Numbered from the stretch's first letter, positions 1-8,318 are shown. The stretch: 64,000 nt of DNA from Pseudarthrobacter sp. IC2-21 (GCF_034048115.1 NZ_CP139145.1:3348001-3412000), one strand, 5' to 3'. The notes: a model not told the origin generated them from the letters alone. A program made the numbers and translations.

Positions 1-424
1 CAGCTTCATCGATCAGGTCGTCTCCCAATAACACGGCGAAGGGTTCCTCGCCCACGTGCTGCTGTGCGCACAGCACCGCGTGGCCCAGGCCCTTGGCCTC
101 GCCCTGACGGACGTAGTGGATGGGACCAAGATCCGAGGCCTCCTGGACTGAGGCGAGGCGCTGTTTGTCGCCCTTTAGCTCAAGTGTCCGTTCGAGCCCG
201 GGAGCGCGATCGAAGTGGTCTTCGAGGGCGCGCTTGCTGCGCCCGGTGATCATCAGAATGTCATCGAGGCCTGCCTTGACGGCCTCTTCCACGACGTACT
301 GGATGGCCGGCCGGTCGACAACCGGCAGCATCTCCTTCGGCATCGCCTTCGTGGCGGGCAGGAAGCGAGTCCCCAGCCCGGCAGCAGGAATGACGGCTTT
401 AGTAATTGATTTCCCCATTGTCAT
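1..424 (-). CDS. galU: UTP--glucose-1-phosphate uridylyltransferase, N-terminal part (cut by window start)
   Basis: Makes UDP-glucose from UTP and glucose-1-phosphate in the cytoplasm, feeding cell-wall and exopolysaccharide synthesis. The visible N-terminus carries the family's nucleotide-binding motif ([20 protein letters not shown]) and, further on, [10 protein letters not shown] and the FAVLLGDD metal-binding region, all characteristic of GalU. The start is ATG at 424 (AAGG 7 nt upstream); a second in-frame ATG lies at 418. The C-terminal half is outside the window. It lies 82 bp downstream of the nucleotidyltransferase gene on the same strand, so it may be the last gene of the polysaccharide-linked run. 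Confidence 0.93.
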   Translation of the reverse strand, partial: MTMGKSITKAVIPAAGLGTRFLPATKAMPKEMLPVVDRPAIQYVVEEAVKAGLDDILMITGRSKRALEDHFDRAPGLERTLELKGDKQRLASVQEASDLGPIHYVRQGEAKGLGHAVLCAQQHVGEEPFAVLLGDDLIDEA

Positions 425-506
425 GAGTGAACCTTACAAAATTGCTGGAGAAAACGCGCAATTGAAATCCCCCGGTTACAGGTCTTCGGGGGCTGATCAG
501 GCACGC

Positions 507-1436
507 TCAACGATTATTCGGTCGCTGGTGACGTTTCCGGAGCTGCGTGAGGTTGCGGAAGGTTTTCGGAACCGATCCCAGGAACTTGGCCCATCTGGTG
601 CGGCGCTGTCGGAGTCGGCCGCGAAATGACATGTCCGCATATATGTTGCCGCTCAGGAGAACTTCCCGCCTCGGGACGGCGGCACGGAACAGCATCCCAG
701 GCTTCTCCCGCAGAGGGGCCTGAGTGATCGCGATCAGCCGCGCGCTCCCCGGTTCCCTGGTCATCAGGCGATTGCGCCATTCCCTAGATGCGTCAGGCCA
801 GTCCACTGTCACGTCCGGGGGAAGCAAGCCCTCCAGAAAAGGGCGCATTGCAGCGAGGGCGCCCACGAACGTCGAGAGGTCCCAGACAGCGACGGCCAGG
901 GACTCCCGCTTTGTGAGGGCGCCCAGAAACACAAGTTCTTGACGGCATGCAGGCAGGTGCGGAGACCGTAGAGCGTGCAGGACGAGCATGAGAGTTCCTA
1001 GGGCCTTGGACGGGACCCGCACCTCCTGTCCAGCCAGCTCTAGGTCCTCGGTGTTGGTCCACATCACTTCAAAACATTCAGCGGGGTCGCGCTCCATTCC
1101 CGGAAAGCGGAAGTGTACGTCTATGCAACAGGGCCATTCTGGATGGTGGACGGTAACCGAGTGCTTTGGAAAAGTCCTGGTATCCGGATCCACAGGACGC
1201 TCCCGCCAACCCCGCGCCCGCAGCCCTTCGACCATGGATCCGAGATCAGCCGGGGACACGAAGACATCCACGTCGCCCGAGGTCTTTGGAAGGCGCAGGC
1301 CCTGGAGCACGCTCGCCGGGCCCTTGATGAAGAAAGCACGGATGCCTAGGCTGTACGCCACCCGCGAGACCAAGGCGTGGCCGAGGAGTACGCCCTCGGG
1401 GATACTGAGCCGTGTCTCGTCGCCCGGATTCGCCAC
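507..1436 (-). CDS. NTP_transf_5-type nucleotidyltransferase family protein
   Basis: A 309-residue protein resembling the uncharacterised nucleotidyltransferase family PF14907. The N-terminal half has the hydrophobic strand FFIKG followed by SGDVDVFV (residues 53-60), the S/G-DxD metal-binding signature of the nucleotidyltransferase fold. The rest is mostly helical with many Arg and Trp and has no signal peptide. It starts 8 bp after the tyrosine-kinase stop codon, so it is probably co-transcribed. Known members occur beside PqqD and HprK-like genes in lasso-peptide and exopolysaccharide loci, which fits the gene neighbours here. The substrate is unknown; transfer of a nucleotide or nucleotidyl-sugar to a cluster product is inference. 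Confidence 0.75.
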   Translation of the reverse strand: MANPGDETRLSIPEGVLLGHALVSRVAYSLGIRAFFIKGPASVLQGLRLPKTSGDVDVFVSPADLGSMVEGLRARGWRERPVDPDTRTFPKHSVTVHHPEWPCCIDVHFRFPGMERDPAECFEVMWTNTEDLELAGQEVRVPSKALGTLMLVLHALRSPHLPACRQELVFLGALTKRESLAVAVWDLSTFVGALAAMRPFLEGLLPPDVTVDWPDASREWRNRLMTREPGSARLIAITQAPLREKPGMLFRAAVPRREVLLSGNIYADMSFRGRLRQRRTRWAKFLGSVPKTFRNLTQLRKRHQRPNNR

Positions 1437-1444
1437 GCCGCAGC

Positions 1445-3025
1445 CTAGTCCTTGGCCCTACGCCCGGCGGGCACGGCTTCCAGACGCGCTTCGACGTCGG
1501 TGACCGGCAAAGTGGACGCGCGCCGGGGTCCAGCCACGTGGTCTGCAGCGGCCGCGGGTTCGGAGGTGTAGGTGCCGTAGTAAGAGTAGGAGTCTGTTCC
1601 CCGTATTGGCACGTAGTTGAGGACCGCGCCCAGAACACGACCTTTGACCTTGTCCAAGTTTCCCAGCGACTGAGCCAGCTGCTCCTGGGTGCTCCGGCCT
1701 GTCCGAATCACCACAATGGCCCCGTCTGCCACCCGTGAAAGGACAGCTGCATCGGTTACGGGAAGCAGCGGCGGAGCGTCGATCAGAACGATCGCATTCT
1801 CCGCCAGCGCGGACAGCATGTTCTTCATGGCCCGCGACCCCAACAGCTCGCTGGGGTTCGGCGGAATCCGGCCCGAGCCGAGGACAGAGAGGTTTGGCAG
1901 GGCACCCCACGGCTGGAGCACATCAGCCAGCTCGGCCGTGCCGGTGAGGACATCGGTAACCCCGACTCCCGGGACCAGATTGAAAACGTCCACCAGCGTT
2001 GGACGCCTAAGATCGCCGTCGACCACCACCACGTTTTCGCCCGCAGCCGCCATGGTGACAGCCAGGTTGGCCGTGACAGTGGACTTGCCTTCGGCCTGCA
2101 CCGAACTAGTGACTACGATGATCCGTGGCGGCTGGTCCACATCAAGGAAACTGAGGTTGGTGCGCAGTTCCCTGAGGGCTTCCGCCATAGCGCCGCCTGC
2201 GTCGTGAACGTGCGCTGCGGTGCCGGCTTCAAGGATGGTACTTTTTGCGTCCAAGCGGTGGTCCACGGGCAGCGTGCCGATGACTGGGACGCCAAAGAGC
2301 CGCTCGATTTCAGCCGCGCTGCGGATGCGGCGATCCAGGTGCCGGCGGACCAGTGCGTACGCCACGCCCAAGGCCAGGCCGATCAGCGCACCCAGCGCCA
2401 GGGTGAGCTTGACGTTGGGTGAAACTGGGCTGGTGGGAAGCACTGCTTTGCCCAGCGGGAGCACCCGCACTGCCGAAGCTGGCGTGGCAACTGACGTTCC
2501 GGCGTCGGGGGTTGCTGCAGCGCCGGGTACCGCCTCCGTGGGCGCTGCCGTTTCGATCGCTTCCACCTGTGCGGCGAGGCCGTTGACCCAGGCGTCGGCA
2601 ACGCGCTGTGCCGTGGCGGGGTCCGGCGACTGGGCTGTCACCTTGATCTCAGCAGTGTCCAGCGGGACCTTCACGCTGATAGCGCCGAGCAAAGAGTCAG
2701 CCGTTGTCTTCAGGCCCAGGTCCGCGATGACCCGGTCCGCCACGAGGCGTGACTTTGCCACGGACTCGTAATTCTTGACCTTGGCCTTCGCCAGGCTGTC
2801 GCCGGCGAGCGCGAGGCTGACATTGTCCGAACCCGGCGTCACGACGATGCCGCTGGAATCGGAGGAGTAGATCTTGGGCTGGAGGACCGTCCAGCCGAAC
2901 GCCGTCAACGTGGCCAGCAGGGTGAACGCGACGATCGCCTTCCAGTACGTGCGGAGGACCCGCAAGTAGTCCGTCAGGTCGAGGCCTGCCTGCGCCTCCC
3001 CCGGGGTGGCTGTTGTGACGCTCAT
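1445..3025 (-). CDS. Polysaccharide biosynthesis tyrosine autokinase (Wzz/Wzc-CpsD fusion type)
   Basis: A 526-residue membrane protein that joins a chain-length-determinant (Wzz) region to a bacterial tyrosine kinase. Two membrane segments (about 30-48 and 205-225) flank an extracytoplasmic loop ending in a Pro/Ala/Thr-rich stretch. The cytoplasmic kinase has Walker A (TSSVQAEGKST, 306-316), Walker A' (VVVDGDLRRP, 333-342) and Walker B (IVLIDAPP, 412-419). A tyrosine cluster (Y480, Y482, Y483, Y486) near the C-terminus is the likely autophosphorylation site. Such kinases control export and length of capsule or exopolysaccharide. It lies between the HprK-PqqD gene and the nucleotidyltransferase. 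A low-molecular-weight tyrosine phosphatase at 48.2 kb could be its partner. Confidence 0.92.
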   Translation of the reverse strand: MSVTTATPGEAQAGLDLTDYLRVLRTYWKAIVAFTLLATLTAFGWTVLQPKIYSSDSSGIVVTPGSDNVSLALAGDSLAKAKVKNYESVAKSRLVADRVIADLGLKTTADSLLGAISVKVPLDTAEIKVTAQSPDPATAQRVADAWVNGLAAQVEAIETAAPTEAVPGAAATPDAGTSVATPASAVRVLPLGKAVLPTSPVSPNVKLTLALGALIGLALGVAYALVRRHLDRRIRSAAEIERLFGVPVIGTLPVDHRLDAKSTILEAGTAAHVHDAGGAMAEALRELRTNLSFLDVDQPPRIIVVTSSVQAEGKSTVTANLAVTMAAAGENVVVVDGDLRRPTLVDVFNLVPGVGVTDVLTGTAELADVLQPWGALPNLSVLGSGRIPPNPSELLGSRAMKNMLSALAENAIVLIDAPPLLPVTDAAVLSRVADGAIVVIRTGRSTQEQLAQSLGNLDKVKGRVLGAVLNYVPIRGTDSYSYYGTYTSEPAAAADHVAGPRRASTLPVTDVEARLEAVPAGRRAKD

Positions 3026-3112
3026 GGTGGTTCCTTCTCATTCAAGTTCGTGTTGTTGGCCCGGTTTTCGTTGCCGGAATCTTGCTTCGGCTGCTCCCCC
3101 CGCGTTTCGCAG

Positions 3113-4315
3113 CTAGTTGCTGCCCTGTTCCAGGACAGATTTCGCGATGAGCTGCTTGACGGCCTCGGCGAGGGCATCCCGGTAGCCGTCCGGCGTGCCA
3201 TGCTGTTTTCCGACTGCTTCGGCCAGTTGATCTTCCGCCACTGCATCCGCGGCTGCTTCCCAGATGGCCAGTCCAATTCCGCTCAGGCGCACAATCTCCG
3301 AGTCGAGCATCACCAGCAGATCGCCGTCGATGGTGACGGCATCCTTTGCTGCCGTCCGGCGGACGTGGCCGTCCGGAATGGGCGTCAACCCCGTTGTCGC
3401 TCCGGGCGCATCCCACTCAGGCTTCGAACGGCGCTGCTCCCGGAAGAGCGGTGCCAACGCTTCTGGCAGGTCGGCGGCCTCCGAATACGTGACGCGCCAG
3501 ACTCCCCCGACGCTGTCCATCAGGCGGCACAGCGACTGCAGTGGCTGGTCAATTTCTCCCTGGGAGGAGGAATCCGGGATCAAGGCGAGAACGGCGTCGG
3601 CGAGCGGCACCTTGCTTAAGATTGGGGCCACACGATCGTCACCTTCAACCCGGTCGAGCAGCACGATGGACTGGATGAAGGGCTTCGCCGGAGTTGGCTG
3701 GAGTCCGAGCTCGTCCGGGCCCACCTGAAGCTTCGGAACAACGTACTCCTGCTTCACTGACAGGGGCTTCGGGTACGGAACCACTGAGCCGTCGGGCCTG
3801 ATGGCCACCGTCTCGTCAGTGACGTAGCCGTAGGTTCCGGACAGCACGGTGGCTGCTGTGGTCTTGCCCGTTCCCGACGGGGCAACCAAGGCAACAACCG
3901 CCCCTGTATCCGGGTCGGCCACACCGCAGGCGTGCAGCATGGTGAGCTGCCCCGCGTTGGCGAGGATGGTTGTGATTGTGAGCCGGGAGGTTAGGTCCTC
4001 AGCCAGCTCTTCAAAGGACGCGGCCTGCAAACTGAATGTGCCCACGTTACTCAACGGTGACTGATAGCTGATGGACGCGGAGAACGGCTGGGAGCCGTAA
4101 GGTCCCCGAGGCAGCGACGGAACGTGAGGTGCGCTTTCACTGGCGCACCTCACCCACGCCCAGCGCATTCGCTCCCGCTGCTCCCCGGTGACGCCGCGGC
4201 CCCAGCGAACAGTGAACTCCACGCCCAAGATGTTCAGGCACAGCGGGTCCCGTCCGCACAGAACTTCCTCGACCTGCTGTGGCGCCCGCGCCATCTTTAC
4301 GTCGGTACCGCTCAT
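3113..4315 (-). CDS. HprK-like P-loop kinase fused to a C-terminal PqqD-like domain
   Basis: A 400-residue protein with two recognisable parts. The N-terminal part resembles HPr kinase/phosphorylase: HACG (residues 128-131), P-loop APSGTGKTT (145-153) and YVTDETVAI (164-172), matching the HprK order of His, Walker A and acidic motif. Residues about 320-398 look like a PqqD/RRE-type winged helix (IVRLSGIGLAIWEAA, then a helical tail ending in LIAKSVLEQ). Known relatives phosphorylate peptides or belong to HPr-rel-A type loci. The fusion suggests the PqqD part delivers a substrate to the kinase; that is inference. I chose ATG 4315 (GGGGGG just upstream); a start at 4372 would run back into the preceding PqqD gene. 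Confidence 0.8.
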   Translation of the reverse strand: MSGTDVKMARAPQQVEEVLCGRDPLCLNILGVEFTVRWGRGVTGEQRERMRWAWVRCASESAPHVPSLPRGPYGSQPFSASISYQSPLSNVGTFSLQAASFEELAEDLTSRLTITTILANAGQLTMLHACGVADPDTGAVVALVAPSGTGKTTAATVLSGTYGYVTDETVAIRPDGSVVPYPKPLSVKQEYVVPKLQVGPDELGLQPTPAKPFIQSIVLLDRVEGDDRVAPILSKVPLADAVLALIPDSSSQGEIDQPLQSLCRLMDSVGGVWRVTYSEAADLPEALAPLFREQRRSKPEWDAPGATTGLTPIPDGHVRRTAAKDAVTIDGDLLVMLDSEIVRLSGIGLAIWEAAADAVAEDQLAEAVGKQHGTPDGYRDALAEAVKQLIAKSVLEQGSN

Positions 4316-4352
4316 GATCCCCCCGGATCTGAAGCTGTTGATTGTTGGTTGG

Positions 4353-4634
4353 CTAGGAGCCGGCAGCTTCAATCAGGTGCTGGTCCTGAAGGTTGGCAAG
4401 AAAGTCGGCGACCTGAGCTTGCATGTGGTCATTGGCGTCCTCGAACCTGGCCTCAAGCTCTGCGAGGATGGCCTGCTCGTTCCGTTCTCCGTCGATCAGC
4501 TCCCAGATGGTCGCAGCCGTGCCTTCGAGAACGACCGGTTGCGCTGCATCCAGTTGGAGCAGAGCAATACGGCAGGGTCCCGAACGGACCTCTGCGACAA
4601 GGGTGCTGCGTCTCCAGGCGAGTCGCGCGGTCAT
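4353..4634 (-). CDS. PqqD-family peptide/protein chaperone (RRE-like)
   Basis: A small 93-residue protein with the PqqD winged-helix pattern: an N-terminal beta region followed by VVLEGTAATIWELIDGERN, then a long helix (EQAILAELEARFEDANDHM) and a last helix QVADFLANLQDQHLIE. PqqD proteins bind leader peptides and present them to modifying enzymes. ATG 4634 has GGAG 9 nt upstream; a TTG at 4652 that overlaps the preceding stop codon is the alternative. It sits between the exported protein and the HprK-PqqD fusion, so the cluster holds two PqqD-type domains. No radical SAM enzyme or transglutaminase is visible nearby. Confidence 0.8.
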   Translation of the reverse strand: MTARLAWRRSTLVAEVRSGPCRIALLQLDAAQPVVLEGTAATIWELIDGERNEQAILAELEARFEDANDHMQAQVADFLANLQDQHLIEAAGS

Positions 4635-4648
4635 GATGGGTGACTCCG

Positions 4649-5224
4649 TCAAGAAAAAGTGGCTTGAAAGGTCGTTGACGCCTGTTTCGAAACTCCGTCG
4701 ATAATCGCAGTAAGAATCAGGTCGTAAGTGAAAGTCCCCTTCGTTGCGACTTCCGTGTATTTGAATCCACTCAGAGAGACGTGCAACGTGTGATCCCCCG
4801 GCGTGGTGGCTACACTGCTGGTGAATGTTGTGTCCTTCTTATTCTGCGGAATAGAAGTCGACCCGGTGCCTGGCGAGATTGAGGCTATGGAGATAAGCGC
4901 CTTCTGATTCGACGCCTGAGATCTGATCGTGATCGTGTAGGAGACTGAGTTCCCGACAAATGCGGTTCCAGTGTGGATATCGAAACCCGTGGGAAGCGTA
5001 GCCGAAGCTGAAGTCGCCCCCGTTAGAGCGACTGTGGCCAGGGCCCCCAGCTTGACCGACGCGGGAACTGGCGTCGGCGTCGGCCCCGGCGATGCCGATG
5101 CCGGCGGAGCCCCGACGGCAGCCACGATCACCGGCACTGACCAGGCCACTCCCTTGACCACCCTGCGGCGGCTGAACACGGCCTCTTCACTGCTCGTGAC
5201 CTCGTCGTTCAAAACCTCAGACAA
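4649..5224 (-). CDS. Tat-exported protein of unknown function heading the PqqD/HprK cluster
   Basis: Not assigned to a family. The N-terminus has a twin-arginine motif (SRRRVVKG), a hydrophobic stretch (VAWSVPVIVAAVG) and an ASA cleavage site, so it should be exported folded by Tat. The mature part is Ser/Thr/Ala-rich, lacks cysteine, and reads as alternating beta strands, possibly one Ig-like domain. The start is uncertain: TTG 5224 gives a normal-length n-region and has GGGGG about 6 nt upstream; GTG 5236 and TTG 5353 are in frame. It is the first gene of the run and abuts the PqqD gene, so it could be the cluster's substrate, but it lacks an obvious leader/core layout. Confidence 0.65.
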   Translation of the reverse strand: MSEVLNDEVTSSEEAVFSRRRVVKGVAWSVPVIVAAVGAPPASASPGPTPTPVPASVKLGALATVALTGATSASATLPTGFDIHTGTAFVGNSVSYTITIRSQASNQKALISIASISPGTGSTSIPQNKKDTTFTSSVATTPGDHTLHVSLSGFKYTEVATKGTFTYDLILTAIIDGVSKQASTTFQATFS

Positions 5225-5701
5225 ATGCGCCCCCACTGTAGTTTTCAGTTGCAGCCTTGGACTCTGGCTGCTCCGGCCGCGTTCTCCCCGGCCCTGAACA
5301 CTCTTCCCAACGCGGCCAAAGGTTGGGTCAACCGCATTGCAAGATTTGGTCAAGTTCTGCTCTCTTTTCCTTCAAGACGCTTTTGACCTGCGGCGATGCC
5401 GCTGCGCATTCAGCATGGATGCAACCCTGCCGGCCTAACGGCGCGGCACAGCCGCAACCTCAGGCACCCAAGGCGAGCGCCCGGCGTCGTACGTTCACGG
5501 AACTGCGGCGCCCGTGAAACGGGACAGCGCTGTCCGCTTCGACTCCAGGGTCCACGCACCGCCGGCCCAGTACCTCTGTCCGGACGGAAACCGTCCCCGC
5601 CCCTAATTTAGGGGAGGCGGGGACCAGCTCCTTTCCTGCCTGGTGAGCGCACAATATAGGGACAAACACGTCCCAAGTTCCGGCGTCGAGGACGGTGCAC
5701 C
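5225..5701. other. Intergenic region between divergent genes
   Basis: This holds the upstream region of the minus-strand cluster and of the plus-strand cupredoxin gene. The TTG-started N-terminal extension of the exported protein (to 5353) also lies here. I find no convincing -35/-10 pair. The only clear structure is the hairpin at 5593-5623. Open frames here look like high-GC shadows. Confidence 0.5.
5593..5623. repeat. Strong inverted repeat upstream of the cupredoxin gene
   Basis: GTCCCCGCC..CCTAA pairs with TTAGG.GGAGGCGGGGAC around a very short AT loop, with a two-base bulge. It ends about 80 bp before the cupredoxin start. It has no T-tract on either side, so it could be a terminator-like stem, a leader hairpin or a protein site. 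Confidence 0.5.
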
Positions 5702-6085
5702 ATGAAGGCGATGCGAGCCCGGGCCGCAGCAGTGCTGATGGCGGCGCTCCTCCTAGGCGGCTGTGCCAGCGGCGGAAGCTCCGGCACCTCCCCCGGGAAC
5801 GCGTCCGCACCGGGCGCTGCCGGCGACACAGCGGCGGCGGCCAGCATCACCATCAAGGACTTTGCCTACGGAGCGCCCCTCACGGTGGCACCGGGCACCA
5901 CGGTGACCGTCACCAACATGGATGCCGCGGCCCACACCGTCACCGCGGACAAGGGCCAGGCCTTTGACGCAAAGGTGGCCGGACACGGCGGCACGGCCAC
6001 GTTCACGGCCCCGTCCACCCCGGGCACCTACCCGTACCACTGCACCTACCACCCCGAGATGCACGGGACGCTGACGGTCAAATGA
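5702..6085 (+). CDS. Cupredoxin-domain lipoprotein (plastocyanin/amicyanin-like)
   Basis: A 127-residue lipoprotein that should bind a type-1 copper centre on the outer face of the membrane and carry electrons. The signal peptide ends in the lipobox LLGGC, followed by a Gly/Ser linker. Copper ligands are visible: the His of AAHTV, then the C-terminal loop PYHCTYHPEMHG supplying Cys, His and Met in amicyanin-like spacing. Its stop codon overlaps the next start (ATGA), indicating translational coupling with the small membrane protein. Its redox partner is not evident from the neighbours. Confidence 0.9.
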   Translation: MKAMRARAAAVLMAALLLGGCASGGSSGTSPGNASAPGAAGDTAAAASITIKDFAYGAPLTVAPGTTVTVTNMDAAAHTVTADKGQAFDAKVAGHGGTATFTAPSTPGTYPYHCTYHPEMHGTLTVK

Positions 6086-6489
6086 ACCTGGCCCTGCGGA
6101 TCCTGACGGCACTGGGCCTGTTCATCGACGCGGCCGTTCACCTCCACCTCGCCCCGGGCTATCCGCCCGCTGGCCCCGGCCAGATCGGCCAGGGCAGCCT
6201 GTTCCTGCTCGAAGGCGCCGCGGCGCTCCTTGCCGGGCTGTATGTCCTGATCCGGGGCAGCCGCGCCGCCTACGCCGCCGCCCTGGTGGTGGCGTCCAGC
6301 GGCTTCGTGGCCGTGGTCCTCTACCGGTACGTGGACGTTCCCGCCTTCGGACCGATCCCGGCGATGTATGATCCCGTATGGTTCTTCGAGAAGTCCCTCA
6401 GCGCCGTCGCGGAGGGCGCAGCGACCGTCTTCGCCGCCATGGGGCTGGTCCATTCCGCTCCCCGACGACAGCGGGTGAACGCCCCCTGA
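6082..6489 (+). CDS. Small four-helix membrane protein, function unknown
   Basis: A 135-residue protein with about four hydrophobic segments (near 5-20, 38-58, 65-85 and 105-125) and short polar loops. The first segment carries His residues (AAVHLHLAPGY), and a conserved-looking stretch MYDPVWFFEKS precedes the last helix. I do not recognise a characterised family. The start overlaps the cupredoxin stop by 4 bp and the stop lies against the phosphatidyltransferase gene, so the three probably form one transcript. The pairing with a cupredoxin hints at a redox or copper role, but nothing in the sequence proves it. Confidence 0.75.
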   Translation: MNLALRILTALGLFIDAAVHLHLAPGYPPAGPGQIGQGSLFLLEGAAALLAGLYVLIRGSRAAYAAALVVASSGFVAVVLYRYVDVPAFGPIPAMYDPVWFFEKSLSAVAEGAATVFAAMGLVHSAPRRQRVNAP

Positions 6490-6533
6490 AAACCCTGGAG
6501 AGCAGGGCCGCCCTGCGTGCCTCGTCCGACGCC

Positions 6534-7217
6534 GTGACCGCCGTTGCCGTCTACGGCGCGGCGGGCGCCTGGCTCGCCGCCGTGACCTGGCCGGACCTCG
6601 GCCCGCAGTCCTTGGGGCTGGCCGCCGGCGCCCTGGTGATCGGGAACGCCGCCGCGTCCGTGCTCCGCCGCACCCCGTGCTTCTCCACCCCGGCGGACCG
6701 GGTCACGCTGCTCCGAGCCGTCCTGGTGGCCCTGTGCGCCGTGCTGGCGGTGCCGGCGCTGGTCACGGGAGCCCGGCCCGGACTGCCCCTGCTCCTTGTG
6801 GGTGCCGCGGCGTTCCTGATGGACGCCCTGGACGGTCCGGTTGCCCGGCGCACCGGCACGGCATCTACTGCGGGAGCACGCCTGGACACGTCCACGGACG
6901 CCGCCCTGGTGCTGGTGCTCTCCTGCGCCACCGCGGTGACGGTGGGGGCGTGGACCCTCTGCATCGGGGCGCTCTACTACCTTTTTGTGGCCGCCGGCCG
7001 GATCTGGCCCCACCTCCGCTCTCCGCTCCCCGCCCGCGCCGGCAGCAAAGTTATCGGGGCGCTCCAGCCGTTCGCGCTGCTGCTTGCCCTGGCACCGGGC
7101 GTCCCGGCTTTCATTGGAGTCGCCGCTCCGGCGCTTGCCCTGCCGCTGCTGGTGTTCTCCTTTGCCCGGGACGCGGTGGAGCTGGAACGTCGCCGCCGGG
7201 TCCCGGTCTCCGCCTGA
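6534..7217 (+). CDS. CDP-alcohol phosphatidyltransferase family protein
   Basis: An integral membrane enzyme that transfers a phosphatidyl group from a CDP-linked lipid to an alcohol. The signature D-x2-D-G-x2-A-R-x8-G-x3-D-x3-D is complete: DALDGPVAR, then GARLDTSTD. About six membrane helices surround it. The acceptor alcohol (inositol phosphate, glycerol phosphate or other) cannot be read from sequence. The start is uncertain: GTG 6534 avoids overlap, an ATG at 6378 would overlap the preceding gene by 112 bp, and the frame is open in between (a CTG at 6486 touches the upstream stop). Likely co-transcribed with the cupredoxin gene. Confidence 0.8.
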   Translation: MTAVAVYGAAGAWLAAVTWPDLGPQSLGLAAGALVIGNAAASVLRRTPCFSTPADRVTLLRAVLVALCAVLAVPALVTGARPGLPLLLVGAAAFLMDALDGPVARRTGTASTAGARLDTSTDAALVLVLSCATAVTVGAWTLCIGALYYLFVAAGRIWPHLRSPLPARAGSKVIGALQPFALLLALAPGVPAFIGVAAPALALPLLVFSFARDAVELERRRRVPVSA

Positions 7218-7236
7218 GTCTCCGTCCAGGTCACGC

Positions 7237-8280
7237 TTACGGCTTGGCGTCCATCACGCGCAGGACGGGTTTGCCGTTGACGTTCTCCAGCGGAAAATAG
7301 ACGCGGTGGGTGGCCTGGTCCACGGCGACGGTGTGGGCGTGGTCGGCGAGTTTGCCGGACGCCTTGGGCACCAGGGTGCCGTTCTGTTCATCGAACACGC
7401 TGACCACGCCGGACTCCGAGGCCACGTAGAGGCGGCGCAGGCCCTGGTCGAAAGCCAGCACGTCCGGGCCGTCACCGGTGCTGAACCGGGCGGTGACCTG
7501 CCCGGAGTTTAGGTCCAGGACCAGGAGTTTGGCGCTGCCCTCGCAGGCGATGAAGGCATGTTTGTTGACGCCGTCGACGTAGAGTCCGTGGTTGCTGCTG
7601 CAGTCCGGAACGGGGATCCTGCCGGTGACAGCATCGGTGGCGGGATCGATGGTGACCAGTTCGTTGCGGTCCTGGACATTGACCATGACCGTCCCGCTGG
7701 CCGGATCATAGACACTGTTGCCGGCCTCACCGCCGATCTCGATGGGCGGCCTGGCACTGTTCGTGGCGAGGTCGATGACCGTTTCGGCGTGGCCGTGTTC
7801 GTTGGAGACGTACGCCTTGCCGTGGACCGGGTCATACGCGATCCCGTCCGGCGTGTCCCCGGCCGGCACCCTGCCGGTCACCGTCAGGGTATCCGTGTTG
7901 ATGAGCGCCACCTCGTTCGCGCCCGAGACGGCGGCCAGCAGCAGGTGCCAGCCGGATGCCAGGGTGACCCCGTGAACCGAGGCCGTTCCGGACACGGTCC
8001 CGGCCACCGTGCCGTGGCCCAGGTCCACCGCATGGACGGTGCCGTCCCCCAGGTGGGCGATGTACAGCCGCTTCGCCTCCGCGTCGAGGGCCTGATAGTC
8101 CAGCCTGCTCGCCGAGCCGGGCAGGACGATGTCCTGGACCTGGGTCAGGGGCAGCGCGGACGCCGGCTCCGGCCCGGCGCAGGCGGACAAAGACACCGCG
8201 ACCGCGACCGCGGCCAGCAACCCCGCGGCGGCAAACCCGGTGTTCGGGCTTCGTGCACCGCCGGTCATCCGGTGCGTCAT
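7237..8280 (-). CDS. YncE-like beta-propeller lipoprotein
   Basis: An exported lipoprotein (lipobox LSAC) whose mature part is a chain of about seven 40-50-residue beta-propeller repeats of the YncE/NHL kind (for example RLYIAHLGDGTVHAVDL, KAYVSNEHGHAETVIDL, RLYVASESGVVSVFD). Such propellers bind partners or small ligands; no catalytic motif is apparent. ATG 8280 follows a GGGAG ribosome site; GTG 8298 is an upstream alternative. It begins 38 bp after the lutC stop on the same strand, so it may be read from the lactate operon, though no lactate role is known for this family. Confidence 0.8.
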   Translation of the reverse strand: MTHRMTGGARSPNTGFAAAGLLAAVAVAVSLSACAGPEPASALPLTQVQDIVLPGSASRLDYQALDAEAKRLYIAHLGDGTVHAVDLGHGTVAGTVSGTASVHGVTLASGWHLLLAAVSGANEVALINTDTLTVTGRVPAGDTPDGIAYDPVHGKAYVSNEHGHAETVIDLATNSARPPIEIGGEAGNSVYDPASGTVMVNVQDRNELVTIDPATDAVTGRIPVPDCSSNHGLYVDGVNKHAFIACEGSAKLLVLDLNSGQVTARFSTGDGPDVLAFDQGLRRLYVASESGVVSVFDEQNGTLVPKASGKLADHAHTVAVDQATHRVYFPLENVNGKPVLRVMDAKP

Positions 8281-8318
8281 CCGCCCATTCTCCCGCACCT
8301 GGCGCGGCCTGTCGCGGC

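Noticed and set aside
507..5224. Complete lasso-peptide cluster
   Set aside because: PqqD, kinase and nucleotidyltransferase types fit, but no transglutaminase-like protease, asparagine-synthetase-like cyclase or short precursor was found in the window.
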